64,000 nt of DNA, from positions 248,001 through 312,000 of the forward strand of contig NZ_JAFBFW010000005.1 in assembly GCF_016909495.1 (NCBI RefSeq), in the 5' to 3' direction. Position 1 is the stretch's first letter. Every line of letters starts with the position of its first letter. Of this stretch, positions 1 to 9,142 are shown piece by piece. Below the pieces are notes generated by a model. The model saw only the letters and a program-made list of their open reading frames with translations. It was not told where the DNA came from and made no database searches. Both the position numbers and the translations under genes were made by a program. Source of the stretch: Pantoea coffeiphila (GTDB lineage: Bacteria > Pseudomonadota > Gammaproteobacteria > Enterobacterales > Enterobacteriaceae).

Positions 1-43
1 TCGGGGTGCAGCAACAGGCGATAATGGCCAACGGACCAGCCGG

Positions 44-2641
44 TCAGTCAAAGGTGCCGCTAATTGACAGCACAAAATTACGCGGATCGCCGTACCAGTA
101 GCCGCCGAAAGTGCCGCCGACGGTAGAGTAGTAGGTTTTATCAAACAGGTTATTGCCCAGCAGGGCAACGCTCCAGTTGCGGTTAATGGCGTAGCCGATT
201 CTGGCGGAATACACCGCATAGAACGCGGTGTTGGCGTTGTAGTTGCGGATCGTATCGGTTTTCTCGTCGTACAAGGTGCCGAGCTGTTTGGTTTTACTCT
301 GCGCCTGCACGCCAACGCCAAAGCTGAACTTGCTTAAGGTCTCCCCGGCATCGTTAAACTGGAAGTCGTTCCACCATTTGATGGTGTGCTTTGGGGTAAA
401 CGTCGTAATGCTGTCGTTAAGGCCGTCCGGCGATGAAGACGATTTATTAAAGTTGTAAGTATAGCCCAGTGAGGTCTGCCACCACGGCTGCACGCTGCCG
501 GTGATCTCCAGATCCACGCCCTTGCTGATATCCGCTTCCGGCGCGTTGCGGTAATAGCCCTGGCGGCCGCCGCCCAGATCGACGGAGTTTCCGCCAATCA
601 GCTGCCCCTGATTCACCAGGCGGATTTGATACAGCGACAGCGACGCGTTCAGCATACCGCCCGGCTGGGCGTACTTGAGTCCGGTTTCCAGATTGCTGCC
701 GGTTTCCGGATCGATCTGCTGACCGGAGGGCGAGATCATATTGCTCTGCGGAATAAAGATTTTGGTATAGCTGCCGTACCAGCTCAGATCGTCGTTGATA
801 TCGTAGCTGACCGAGTAGTAGGGGCTTTCCCACTTGCGGGTAAATTCGCTGGTGTCGCTCTGGTCGTTGGCGGTACTGGTGTGGGTATTGCTTTTATAGG
901 CGTTCAGGCGTAGTCCTAAGCCAAAGTGCAGCGGCTTCCACGGCGTGAGCACCAGCTGCGAATACATCCCCCAGTTGATCGAGGAACCGCTACTCAGATA
1001 GGCGTAATAACCTGACGGGATGGACGGTGCCGGTACCGAAGTATCCCAGTTCCAGGGGTCCATTGAGGGACCGGTGTTGCCGAACCAGCCGCCGGTATTG
1101 CTTTCAGCATCCGGCGAGGTCATCCAGTAACTCTGTTTGGAATAATTAGCGCCCAGGGTCAGCTTCTGCGGCAGGCCGAAGACATCAAATTCACCGGCCA
1201 GCGTGGAGTCAAAAGAGAACTGTTTGTTGTTGCTGTTACCGCCGTCAGCGGTAATCGGATCGGCTGAGAACAGACCGGTATCCGGCATGATGCTCCCGGC
1301 GACGTTAGAATAAATCGTGCTGTTGCGCTGATACAGCCCGCTGTAGTTCAAATTGAAGTTCCAGCGGTCGCCAATTTTTTGATCCAGCTTGGCGAAAACT
1401 TCACGCGTGTCGGAGTCGGCTTTTTCCCACGGAAACACCCACGCCGTTTTACGGCTGAAGTGCGGGTCGTTGCCGTCCGAGTAAAGTGCCAGACCGTTAG
1501 ACAGCGGCACGCCGCGAATGCGCTGGTAGCTGCCGCCGAAGGTTAGCAGGGTTGAGTCGGTGAGATCGGCCTCCAGCATGCCGTAGGCCACGGTTTTTTC
1601 ATCTTTTGCGGTACGGTAAAAATGGTGGCTGTCCTTGCGGGTCAGCACGGCGCGCGCGCGCAGCGTACCGGCATCATTCAGCGGTGAGCTGAGGTCCAGC
1701 GAGTTCTGGTAGTTATCCCAGCTGCCCGCCGAGCCGTCGTACTTTAGCTGAAAGTGATCGAGCGGGCGCTTGCGCACCAGGTTGACGGTGCCGCCCGGTC
1801 CGGTGGTGCTGAAGCCGTTAAACAGATCGTCGGCACCGCGCAGGATCTCCACGTGATCGTACATCGACATATCAAAAGAGGGTGAAAAGCGTTTATTGAA
1901 GTTGGTGCCGCCGCTGATATCGATCGGCGATCCGCCGTCGATGCTGGCGCGGGTGATCTGAAAGCCGCGTGAGTAAAACGCCTGCTCGCGGGAGTTGTTG
2001 CCCTGCTGAACGGTGATGCCGGTGGCCTTTTGCATCGCATCGTTCAGGGTGCGAATACCCTGCTGCTGCATGGTTTCACTGGTGATCACGCTGACCGACT
2101 GCGGCGTGTCCTTGACGCTGGTGGCCCCCTTCGATCCGACGGTGAGCATGCTGCCGTTCAGGCTGCCGGAGCCCTCGGTGGCGGTGATATCGGTACTGCC
2201 GTTGACGCCGCCGATCGCGGTGGCCTGGTCCAGCGCGCCGTCCACCTGCACCGCGCCCAAAACCTCGGTGCCGTCGGTAGAGGCCACCGTGTTGCTGTAG
2301 ATCTGGATGGTATTGGTGCTGACGTATTTAAAGCCCAGCGAGGTGCCCGACAGCAGCGTGCGCAGCGCGTCATCCGCCGGGTAGCTGCCGCTGACCCCGG
2401 CGCTGGAAAGCCCGCTGGTCAGTTCGCTGGGTGCAATCAGCTGCAGCCCGCTTTGCTGACCAAAGGCCAGCAGTGCCCCGGCCAGCGAGCCGCCGCCGGG
2501 GATGCTGAAGTTATGCCGCAGTGCCTGGGTAGCGCTGTCTCCGGCGGGGGCTGCCTGCTGTGCCAGCGCGGAGGTGCCGCCCGCCAGGTTCCCGCCCAGC
2601 ACCGCCAGCATCAGCCAGGAGTGGTAGTGTTTCGATGCCAT
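44..2641 (-). CDS. TonB-dependent receptor with N-terminal STN signalling domain
   Basis: Predicted outer-membrane receptor of the TonB-dependent siderophore family, 865 aa. Visible parts: a signal peptide (about residues 1-27, ending SALA), a STN secretin/TonB short N-terminal domain (about 43-117), a plug starting near 170 (DTPQSVSVITSE, then SRGF), and a 22-strand-type barrel ending in an aromatic C-terminal strand (FVLSISGTFD). STN domains normally pass the ligand-bound signal to a FecR-type protein, and one lies at 9143-10120. It is 91 bp downstream of the M16 peptidase gene on the same strand and probably cotranscribed with it. The ligand cannot be read from sequence; a peptide siderophore, small protein or peptide is inferred from the neighbours. 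The 43 bases beyond its stop are at the window edge and could begin another gene. Confidence 0.9.
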   Translation of the reverse strand: MASKHYHSWLMLAVLGGNLAGGTSALAQQAAPAGDSATQALRHNFSIPGGGSLAGALLAFGQQSGLQLIAPSELTSGLSSAGVSGSYPADDALRTLLSGTSLGFKYVSTNTIQIYSNTVASTDGTEVLGAVQVDGALDQATAIGGVNGSTDITATEGSGSLNGSMLTVGSKGATSVKDTPQSVSVITSETMQQQGIRTLNDAMQKATGITVQQGNNSREQAFYSRGFQITRASIDGGSPIDISGGTNFNKRFSPSFDMSMYDHVEILRGADDLFNGFSTTGPGGTVNLVRKRPLDHFQLKYDGSAGSWDNYQNSLDLSSPLNDAGTLRARAVLTRKDSHHFYRTAKDEKTVAYGMLEADLTDSTLLTFGGSYQRIRGVPLSNGLALYSDGNDPHFSRKTAWVFPWEKADSDTREVFAKLDQKIGDRWNFNLNYSGLYQRNSTIYSNVAGSIMPDTGLFSADPITADGGNSNNKQFSFDSTLAGEFDVFGLPQKLTLGANYSKQSYWMTSPDAESNTGGWFGNTGPSMDPWNWDTSVPAPSIPSGYYAYLSSGSSINWGMYSQLVLTPWKPLHFGLGLRLNAYKSNTHTSTANDQSDTSEFTRKWESPYYSVSYDINDDLSWYGSYTKIFIPQSNMISPSGQQIDPETGSNLETGLKYAQPGGMLNASLSLYQIRLVNQGQLIGGNSVDLGGGRQGYYRNAPEADISKGVDLEITGSVQPWWQTSLGYTYNFNKSSSSPDGLNDSITTFTPKHTIKWWNDFQFNDAGETLSKFSFGVGVQAQSKTKQLGTLYDEKTDTIRNYNANTAFYAVYSARIGYAINRNWSVALLGNNLFDKTYYSTVGGTFGGYWYGDPRNFVLSISGTFD

Positions 2642-2732
2642 AAAGTGTGATTCCAGTCATGAGTTAGTGTTATCTCTGAGTGAACGAATCAGCGGCGAAA
2701 ACATCGCAACGAAAAACCGGCGGTAAAAAAAT

Positions 2733-5408
2733 TTATTTATACAGATCCTCCGGCTGAGGCGGGAAATGCCCGGCGGGCAGCGACAGAATGGCCGACAGTT
2801 CGTCGGCAATCGCGCTCACGGAGCCTTCAATCAGCCATTTTCCATACCCTGGTGCGATCGTCTGGCGTAACAGGGGATCGATCCGGTCCACGCTCATGTC
2901 GGCCAGTGCGCCCAGCAGCCGCTGGCGGTAATCCTCCGGCAGCCCTTCGCGCAGCAGCGACTCCTGCTGGCACAGCGCCTCGAAGTCATTGCCCACCGGA
3001 CGGCCCAGCCGCAGCTGCTCGATCTGGATCAGCCCGGCCAGTTCCTGCGCGGTCAGCGGGCGGTCGCCCAGCAGGGCATCGCATTCGCGGCGAATGGCGC
3101 GCACCGCCGCCAGAGTGCTCCCGGCGGCCACGCTCAGTTCAAAACCCAGCAGGCGGCTGCCCGGCAGCGACTGCATCAGCGGCGTGACGTTATAGGTCAG
3201 GCGATCCACCTCGCGCAGGGCGAAGTTAATGCGCGAGGCAAAGCTGGCGGCCAGCAGCGGATGGATCAGCTGCACGGCGGCATCGTGCGACGATCCGCTG
3301 CCCGGCAGCACAAACCACGCCTTCAGCGTGCTCACCGCCGATGCGGGGTTATCGATCAGCAGCAGTGCGCCCGCGCTATCGGCCGGGGGGATTGCCGGTT
3401 TCTCCGGGGCCGACACCGCGCCGGGCTGCCACTGCGCCAGGCTGTTTTCCAGCAGCGCGATGAGCTGTTCAACGGGGAGCGAACTGCGCAGCAGCAGGGT
3501 GGCATTGTGCGGCTGATAGTGCCGCTGATAAAACGCACTCGCCGCCTCGGGCGTCAGCTGCGCCAGTCCGTCAGGGGTGCCCTGAATAAACGCCGGGCGC
3601 TTCAGCGGGTGCTGCGGCGGGAAGCTAATCGCCGGTAAGGCCCATGCCGTGTTGTCGAGATCGTTGAGTACCTGGCGGTAATGCTCGCGGTGCGCCTCCA
3701 CGCTTTCCGTCGAGGTCGGGTCACGGTGCAGCACCGCGCTCAGGTGATGGAAAACCTGTGCGGCATTCGGCTCCGGCATCTGCATTCTCAGCGCGATGCT
3801 GGTTGCGCCAACGTCCAGCGCGATGCCCGCGTCCTGCGACCACAGCCACTGTTCCAGGGTAATACCGTCGTTTTCACCACCTGCGACCAGCCCGGCAACC
3901 AGTTGCGCCAGGCCGTCGTGCTGCGGGGGATCGAACTGCGATCCGGCGTTGACGATCAGGCTGGCGCTGAGCAATCCCGGCTGCATTGCCGGAACCACAA
4001 CGATCTTCAGGCCGTTTGACAAGATCCGCCGTTCGGCAACCGGCGCTGGGGCCAGCGGCGCGACGGTAATCGGCGGTGGGGTCAGAGCGGGGGCGGGATC
4101 GCGGCGGGCGGCCACGGTAGTAATCGGATCGACGGTGACCACCAGCCTCCCCTGATGCAGCCAGCGCTGCGCCGCCGCAACCACGGTTTCAGCGGGCATG
4201 TTCAGCGCCTGAACCACCCGCTGGCGCAGACCTTCGGCGCGCTGCGGCGAGAGTTCGTGGCGGCCCAGCGCGGCGGCCAGCGTCAGGGGATCGGCCCACT
4301 CGGATCGCGCATTTTCCAGCAGCTGCTGCTGGCTGTGCTGAAGCAGGTCGGGGTTCAGCGGGCTGGTGCGCATCTCGTCCAGCGCCGCCAGGGTGTGGCG
4401 CTCCACCTCGTCCGCGCTGACGCCCGGCTGCAGTTCGATGCGCAGATTGAAATAGCTTGCCAGCATGCCGGATTCCACGAAGGCCGAAATCTCGGTGGCA
4501 AACTGATTATCCACCATCAGCCGCACCACCAGCGGCGACCAGGCGGTATCGGCCAGCACCCCGGCAAACAGCTCCAGCGCGGTGGCATCCTCCTCCCCGA
4601 ACGCTGGGATTGTCCAGCAGATGCGCAGCAGCCGGTTGTCGATGTGGTCCTGTAGCCGCAGGCGTTTTTCGTGCGCCAGCGCAGGCAGCCAGCGCTGCAC
4701 GGTTTCCCGTGCTGTGCCCGGTACGATGTTGCCAAACCAGTGCTGCACTTTTACCCGCGCGGCGTCAGTGGTGACCGCCCCCGCGAGGGTAATCACCGCA
4801 TTGTCAGGCCGGTAAAAATGCTGACTCCACGCCTGCACATCGGCATAGCTGACCTGCTGTAAATCGGCACGTTCACCGGCCACTTTATGGGCATACGGAT
4901 GCTCCGCCGGAAACAGATGGCGCAGGATCGCTCCCTGCACCGCGCCCAGCGGCTGCAGCTCGTTCTCTTCCATTTCACGAGTGACCACATCGCGCTGCAC
5001 TTCCAGCGCTTGCGGCGACAGTCCACCTGCCAGCCAGCCCATCCGGTCCGCTTCAGCAAACAGCGTATAGTCCAGCGATCCCGGTGGTACCGACTGGAAA
5101 AACTGGGTGATATCGGCGCTGGTTACGCCGTTCAGCCCTTCGGCTCCGGCGCGCTCCAGGTGGCTGATATAGCTGCCCGGCAGGGCGGCGCTGCCGGAAA
5201 ACATCAGGTGCTCCATCAGATGCGCCAGGCCAAAGCGACCGACGGGCTCATCCTTCGCGCCAACGCCGTAGGCCACGTGGACCGCCACTGTGGGTGAATC
5301 TGCGTTTTCAAGCACCAGCAGGGTCAGGCCGTTATCAAGGATAACGCGCTGGAAAGGGATCTCGGGCAGCGCGGCCGCGAGATTTGGGGTGGTGGTGACG
5401 TCGTTCAT
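2733..5408 (-). CDS. M16 family zinc metallopeptidase (PqqL/FusC-like)
   Basis: Two-lobed M16 (pitrilysin/insulinase) peptidase, 891 aa. The N-terminal half has the inverted zinc motif HLMEH (His63, Glu66, His67) and the downstream glutamate in VVTREMEENE (about Glu145), so this half should be catalytic. The C-terminal half has lost the motif, as is usual for the family. It precedes a TonB receptor gene and is divergent from two YddA-type ABC transporters, the grouping known for PqqL-YddB-YddA in E. coli and FusC-FusA-FusD in Pectobacterium. Odd: no signal peptide is visible and the frame has no upstream start, whereas FusC and PqqL are exported to the periplasm. Either the enzyme is cytoplasmic here or the export signal is unrecognised. 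Its substrate is presumably whatever the neighbouring receptor imports (inference). Confidence 0.85.
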   Translation of the reverse strand: MNDVTTTPNLAAALPEIPFQRVILDNGLTLLVLENADSPTVAVHVAYGVGAKDEPVGRFGLAHLMEHLMFSGSAALPGSYISHLERAGAEGLNGVTSADITQFFQSVPPGSLDYTLFAEADRMGWLAGGLSPQALEVQRDVVTREMEENELQPLGAVQGAILRHLFPAEHPYAHKVAGERADLQQVSYADVQAWSQHFYRPDNAVITLAGAVTTDAARVKVQHWFGNIVPGTARETVQRWLPALAHEKRLRLQDHIDNRLLRICWTIPAFGEEDATALELFAGVLADTAWSPLVVRLMVDNQFATEISAFVESGMLASYFNLRIELQPGVSADEVERHTLAALDEMRTSPLNPDLLQHSQQQLLENARSEWADPLTLAAALGRHELSPQRAEGLRQRVVQALNMPAETVVAAAQRWLHQGRLVVTVDPITTVAARRDPAPALTPPPITVAPLAPAPVAERRILSNGLKIVVVPAMQPGLLSASLIVNAGSQFDPPQHDGLAQLVAGLVAGGENDGITLEQWLWSQDAGIALDVGATSIALRMQMPEPNAAQVFHHLSAVLHRDPTSTESVEAHREHYRQVLNDLDNTAWALPAISFPPQHPLKRPAFIQGTPDGLAQLTPEAASAFYQRHYQPHNATLLLRSSLPVEQLIALLENSLAQWQPGAVSAPEKPAIPPADSAGALLLIDNPASAVSTLKAWFVLPGSGSSHDAAVQLIHPLLAASFASRINFALREVDRLTYNVTPLMQSLPGSRLLGFELSVAAGSTLAAVRAIRRECDALLGDRPLTAQELAGLIQIEQLRLGRPVGNDFEALCQQESLLREGLPEDYRQRLLGALADMSVDRIDPLLRQTIAPGYGKWLIEGSVSAIADELSAILSLPAGHFPPQPEDLYK

Positions 5409-5557
5409 GCAGGCTCCAGAAACAGGGGATATATCGGGAAAGTTCGATGCAGACAGAACGAGTCAGGCCGCATTTTTCCACAATTTTCCCGTACGTTTGT
5501 GGATTAACGGCGGCTTGATCGTTCTCTGGATATCTGGAAACCCTGTGGATATTTGCC

Positions 5558-7330
5558 ATGTCAGTTGATGAACAACCTGCTGCCACCCGCAGCTATAAAC
5601 TGAACGCGCTGTTTTTTCGTCGGCTCTGGACGCTGAGCGCTCCCTACTGGTGCCGTCGCGAGGCCTGGAAGGCGTGGTCGATTATGGCGATGCTGCTCTC
5701 CTCCGCCGCCGCCTTCAGCCTGGTCGGCGGCTATATCTCGAATCTGGTGGCGGACTCCACCAATGCGCTGGTGGCCAAACAGAGCATCTACTGGCGGATT
5801 ATGATCTGGATGACCTTCGTGGGCCTGATGCAGACCCTGGCGCTGCAGGTCACCAGCTGGTTCAGTGCCTGGCTGCTGCTGGACTGGCGTAAATGGATGA
5901 CGAACCATCTGCTCAACGCCTATATGCACAACCGCACCTACTATGAAATTGAGAAAGACGGCTTTATCGATAACCCGGACCAGCGGTTACAGGAGGAAGT
6001 GCCGTCGGTGTGCCAGACGGTGATCGGTGTCCCGCAGTTTATTCTCAGCTCGCTGATGACCATTGCGGTGCAGGCCAGCATTATTGTGCAGGTTTCGCCG
6101 GGCATGTTCTGGGCGGTGGTGATCTATGCCGGAGTGAACACGCTGGTCTCCATGTGGCTCTATAACCCGACGATCCGGCAGAGCTGGGATTTGACCGTGG
6201 CCCAGGCGCGTATGCGTACCGGGCTGATGCACCTGCGTGATAACGCGGAAACCATCGCCTTCTATCGTGGTGAAAACAGCGAAAGAAAGGGGCTGCACCA
6301 GCGGCTGCGCGATGTGGCAAGAGTCAAAATGACGATGATTTTTTACGGCATCCGCATGAGCGTGGTGAATCAGGTGATGGGCCTGATCTTCAGCCTGCTG
6401 CCGATCTTTTTTGTCGTGCCGCTCTACTTCAGCGGCAAGGTGGCCTACGGCTCGATCGATCAGGTCGGGGCGGCGGCGGCGATGGTGCTCTCCGGCCTGT
6501 CGGTGATCTCTAACTTTATTCCCACCATGACCAGCACCATGCCGAGCGTGGTGAGACTGTCCGAGATTCAGGAAAAATTCAATCAGCTCAACGATCCCCG
6601 ACGGGTGCAGGAGGCGGCACGCATCCGCCATCGCGAAGGGGAGATCGTGGTGCTGGAACAGGTGGATGTCGCCACGCCCGGTGGCGAACAGCAGCTGGTG
6701 CGCAACCTTTCCCTGCGCGTGGAAGAAGGCCAGCACACGCTGATCGCCGGCCAGACCGGTGTGGGTAAAAGCTCGCTGCTGCGGGCGATTGCCGGGCTGT
6801 GGCGGCGCGGTGAAGGCGAGATACAGCTGCCGCCGTATCAGCAGCTGATGTTTATTCCGCAGAAGCCCTACATGATCCTCACCGATTTACGCTCCCAGCT
6901 GCTGTACCCGGAACCGGCGGAAAGCGCGGAGGATGTGCGGATACAGCAGGCGTTTGTTCGCCTCGGCAGGCCGGATTTCCTGGCAAAGCAGGGCGGGCTG
7001 GACTGCATTAAGGACTGGCGCAAGGTGCTGTCATTGGGCGAGCAGCAGCTGGTGGCGTTTGCCCGCATTTTGCTGCGCCAGCCGCGCTATGTGTTTCTGG
7101 ATGAGGCCACCAGCGCGATGGATGTGGAAACCGAACGCCAGGCCTATCGCGCACTCGGCGAGGCGAATATCACCTGCATCAGCGTCGGGCATCGCGAAAC
7201 GCTGCTGCAGTTTCATCCGCAGAAGCTGCACCTGCTGGCTCACGGCGAGTGGCGGCTGACGCAGCATCGCGAAGAGGCCTCGCCGGATGCCGATTCCGAT
7301 TCATTTCATCTTCAGGCCCGGGCGGTCTGA
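5558..7330 (+). CDS. SbmA/YddA-type ABC transporter, permease fused to ATPase (first copy)
   Basis: Inner-membrane half-transporter of 590 aa. The N-terminal membrane domain of the SbmA/BacA/ABC_membrane_2 type carries the family hallmark DNPDQRL (about residue 145). The C-terminal nucleotide-binding domain has Walker A GQTGVGKSS (near 397), signature LSLGEQQ, Walker B YVFLDEATSAMD (near 512) and an H-loop in SVGHRET. Members of this group move peptides or peptide-like molecules, and YddA lies with a TonB receptor and M16 peptidase in E. coli. The start ATG follows GGAT spaced 6 bases away. A homologous second gene begins 30 bp after its stop, so the two probably form a heterodimer. Transport direction is unknown. 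Confidence 0.88.
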   Translation: MSVDEQPAATRSYKLNALFFRRLWTLSAPYWCRREAWKAWSIMAMLLSSAAAFSLVGGYISNLVADSTNALVAKQSIYWRIMIWMTFVGLMQTLALQVTSWFSAWLLLDWRKWMTNHLLNAYMHNRTYYEIEKDGFIDNPDQRLQEEVPSVCQTVIGVPQFILSSLMTIAVQASIIVQVSPGMFWAVVIYAGVNTLVSMWLYNPTIRQSWDLTVAQARMRTGLMHLRDNAETIAFYRGENSERKGLHQRLRDVARVKMTMIFYGIRMSVVNQVMGLIFSLLPIFFVVPLYFSGKVAYGSIDQVGAAAAMVLSGLSVISNFIPTMTSTMPSVVRLSEIQEKFNQLNDPRRVQEAARIRHREGEIVVLEQVDVATPGGEQQLVRNLSLRVEEGQHTLIAGQTGVGKSSLLRAIAGLWRRGEGEIQLPPYQQLMFIPQKPYMILTDLRSQLLYPEPAESAEDVRIQQAFVRLGRPDFLAKQGGLDCIKDWRKVLSLGEQQLVAFARILLRQPRYVFLDEATSAMDVETERQAYRALGEANITCISVGHRETLLQFHPQKLHLLAHGEWRLTQHREEASPDADSDSFHLQARAV

Positions 7331-7359
7331 TTTTCTTAATTTTTCGCAGGGTATGACTG

Positions 7360-9111
7360 ATGGCCGTGATGTTATCGGAACTGAAAAACGATCAAAACCG
7401 GCACCGGTTAAATCGCCTGTTCTTTCGCCGCGTGTGGCAGCTGGCCGCACCTTACTGGACCCGTAAAGGGGCATGGAAATCCTGGCTGACGGTGGGCATT
7501 CTCTGCCTGATGATGGGCGGCTTCAGCCTGGCGGGGGCGAAATTCACCCAGCTGACCGCCGATGTCACCAACGCGCTGGTGGATAAGCGCACCGATCTCT
7601 ACTGGGAGCTGTTTACCTGGCTGACGGTGCTCGGCGTGCTGCGCTTCGGTGCAGATCTGGTGCAGCAGCTGATCGATTCGATGCTGGCGATGCACTGGTG
7701 GCGCTGGCTGACCGAATACATTATGGATAACTACCTCTACCGCCACGCCTACTACCATATTTTGCAGGATGAGAAGATCGACAACCCCGATCAGCGCATT
7801 CAGCAGGAGGTAGAACCATTCTGCGGTACGGTGGGCGCGTTCCCTCGCCAGTTCCTCGGCTCGCTGATGGATATGGGCGTACAGACCACCATTATGATGA
7901 GCATCTCTACCCCGATGTTCTTCGGGGTGATCGGTTTTGCGCTGTTCCAGGCGGTGGCGATGTATTACATCAACCGGCCCACCATTAAACAAAACTTCGA
8001 CGTCACCGTGGCCGAAGCGGATTTGCGCTACGGGCTGACCCACGTGCGCAACAATGCGGAGAATATTGCGTTTTACCGCGGCGAGTCGGTAGAAGTCGGC
8101 CATATCGGCACCCGGCTGCTCAACGCCACCCGCAAACAGATGCGGGCAAACGTCTACGGTATTTATATGCAGTTGATGAACGAGGGTGTGGGCCAGGTGT
8201 GGAACTATCTGCCGCTGATTATCCTCGTGCCGGTCTATTTCCGTGGCGATATCAGTTACGGCAGCATCGCACAGGCCACCGCTTCGGCTACCATGTTGTT
8301 GAATAGCCTGTCGGTGTTGACCACCTATATCCCAATGCTCAGCCAGACCGTACCGAACGTGGTGCGACTGGCGGAGATCCACGAAACCTTCCTTAAGCTG
8401 CAGGAAAATCAGGTCGATGAAAAAAATCATCTGGTGATGAAGCCCGGTAAAACCATTGCGCTGAGCAACGTCAGCCTGAAAACGCCCGGCGGCGAGCAGT
8501 CGCTGGTGCAAAACCTTAATCTTGAGCTGCCGGAAGACAGCCGCCTGATCATCGTTGGCCGCACCGGGGTGGGGAAAAGCTCGCTGCTGCGCGCCATCGG
8601 CGGGCTGTGGCAGACCGGGCAGGGCAGTGTGACGCTGCCGCAGGAGGAAGGGGGCTGCCTGTTCCTGCCCCAGCGCCCCTATACCTTTGAAGGCGATCTG
8701 CGTAGCCAGATCTGTTATCCCGCGGCGCAGTCGCCGGTCAGCGATGAGACGCTGGCGGCGCTGCTGGATAAAGTGTGCCTCGGCGATCTGCTGGCGCGCC
8801 ACGGTCCGCTGGACCGGGTGGCCGACTGGCCGCGCGTTTTGTCGCTGGGCGAGCAGCAGCGCATTGCCTTCGCCCGTATGCTGCTGATTAAGCCGCGCTA
8901 TCTGTTCCTGGATGAAGCCACCAGCGCCGTCGATTTGCAGACCGAAGCGGCGCTGTATCAACTGCTGGAAGACGTGGGAACGGCGTGGATCAGCGTCGGG
9001 CACCGGCCAAGCGTGATGCGCTTTCATCGGCAGGCGCTGCGGCTGCATGAGGGAGGAAGCTGGGAGCTGCTGACCATGGCACAGCTGAACGAACTGGCGG
9101 ACGGCGACTGA
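7360..9111 (+). CDS. SbmA/YddA-type ABC transporter, permease fused to ATPase (second copy)
   Basis: Second half-transporter, 583 aa, clearly paralogous to the gene just upstream: same layout, same IDNPDQRIQQEV motif, Walker A GRTGVGKSS (near 400), signature LSLGEQQR, Walker B YLFLDEATSAVD (near 515) and H-loop SVGHRPS. Both ATPase sites look intact, which fits a heterodimer with two working sites or two homodimers. AGGG about 9 bases before the ATG serves as ribosome binding site. It is followed by a strong hairpin and then by the convergent FecR-like gene. The tandem pair is unusual next to an M16 peptidase: the E. coli YddA locus has one copy. Confidence 0.88.
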   Translation: MAVMLSELKNDQNRHRLNRLFFRRVWQLAAPYWTRKGAWKSWLTVGILCLMMGGFSLAGAKFTQLTADVTNALVDKRTDLYWELFTWLTVLGVLRFGADLVQQLIDSMLAMHWWRWLTEYIMDNYLYRHAYYHILQDEKIDNPDQRIQQEVEPFCGTVGAFPRQFLGSLMDMGVQTTIMMSISTPMFFGVIGFALFQAVAMYYINRPTIKQNFDVTVAEADLRYGLTHVRNNAENIAFYRGESVEVGHIGTRLLNATRKQMRANVYGIYMQLMNEGVGQVWNYLPLIILVPVYFRGDISYGSIAQATASATMLLNSLSVLTTYIPMLSQTVPNVVRLAEIHETFLKLQENQVDEKNHLVMKPGKTIALSNVSLKTPGGEQSLVQNLNLELPEDSRLIIVGRTGVGKSSLLRAIGGLWQTGQGSVTLPQEEGGCLFLPQRPYTFEGDLRSQICYPAAQSPVSDETLAALLDKVCLGDLLARHGPLDRVADWPRVLSLGEQQRIAFARMLLIKPRYLFLDEATSAVDLQTEAALYQLLEDVGTAWISVGHRPSVMRFHRQALRLHEGGSWELLTMAQLNELADGD

Positions 9112-9118
9112 CTGTGGG

Positions 9119-9142
9119 GCGCTAAGGCGGTGGCCTTAGCGC
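9119..9142. terminator. Hairpin between convergent genes
   Basis: A perfect 10-bp inverted repeat (GCGCTAAGGC and GCCTTAGCGC, 4-base loop) sits between the ABC gene stop and the convergent fecR-like stop. The T-run is short (CTTATTT), so it is a plausible but weak bidirectional terminator. Confidence 0.6.

Noticed and set aside
7408-9048. 546-codon minus-strand frame opposite the second ABC gene
   Set aside because: Antisense shadow of a GC-rich gene; His/Gln/Arg-rich with no domain, while the plus strand has full ABC motifs.
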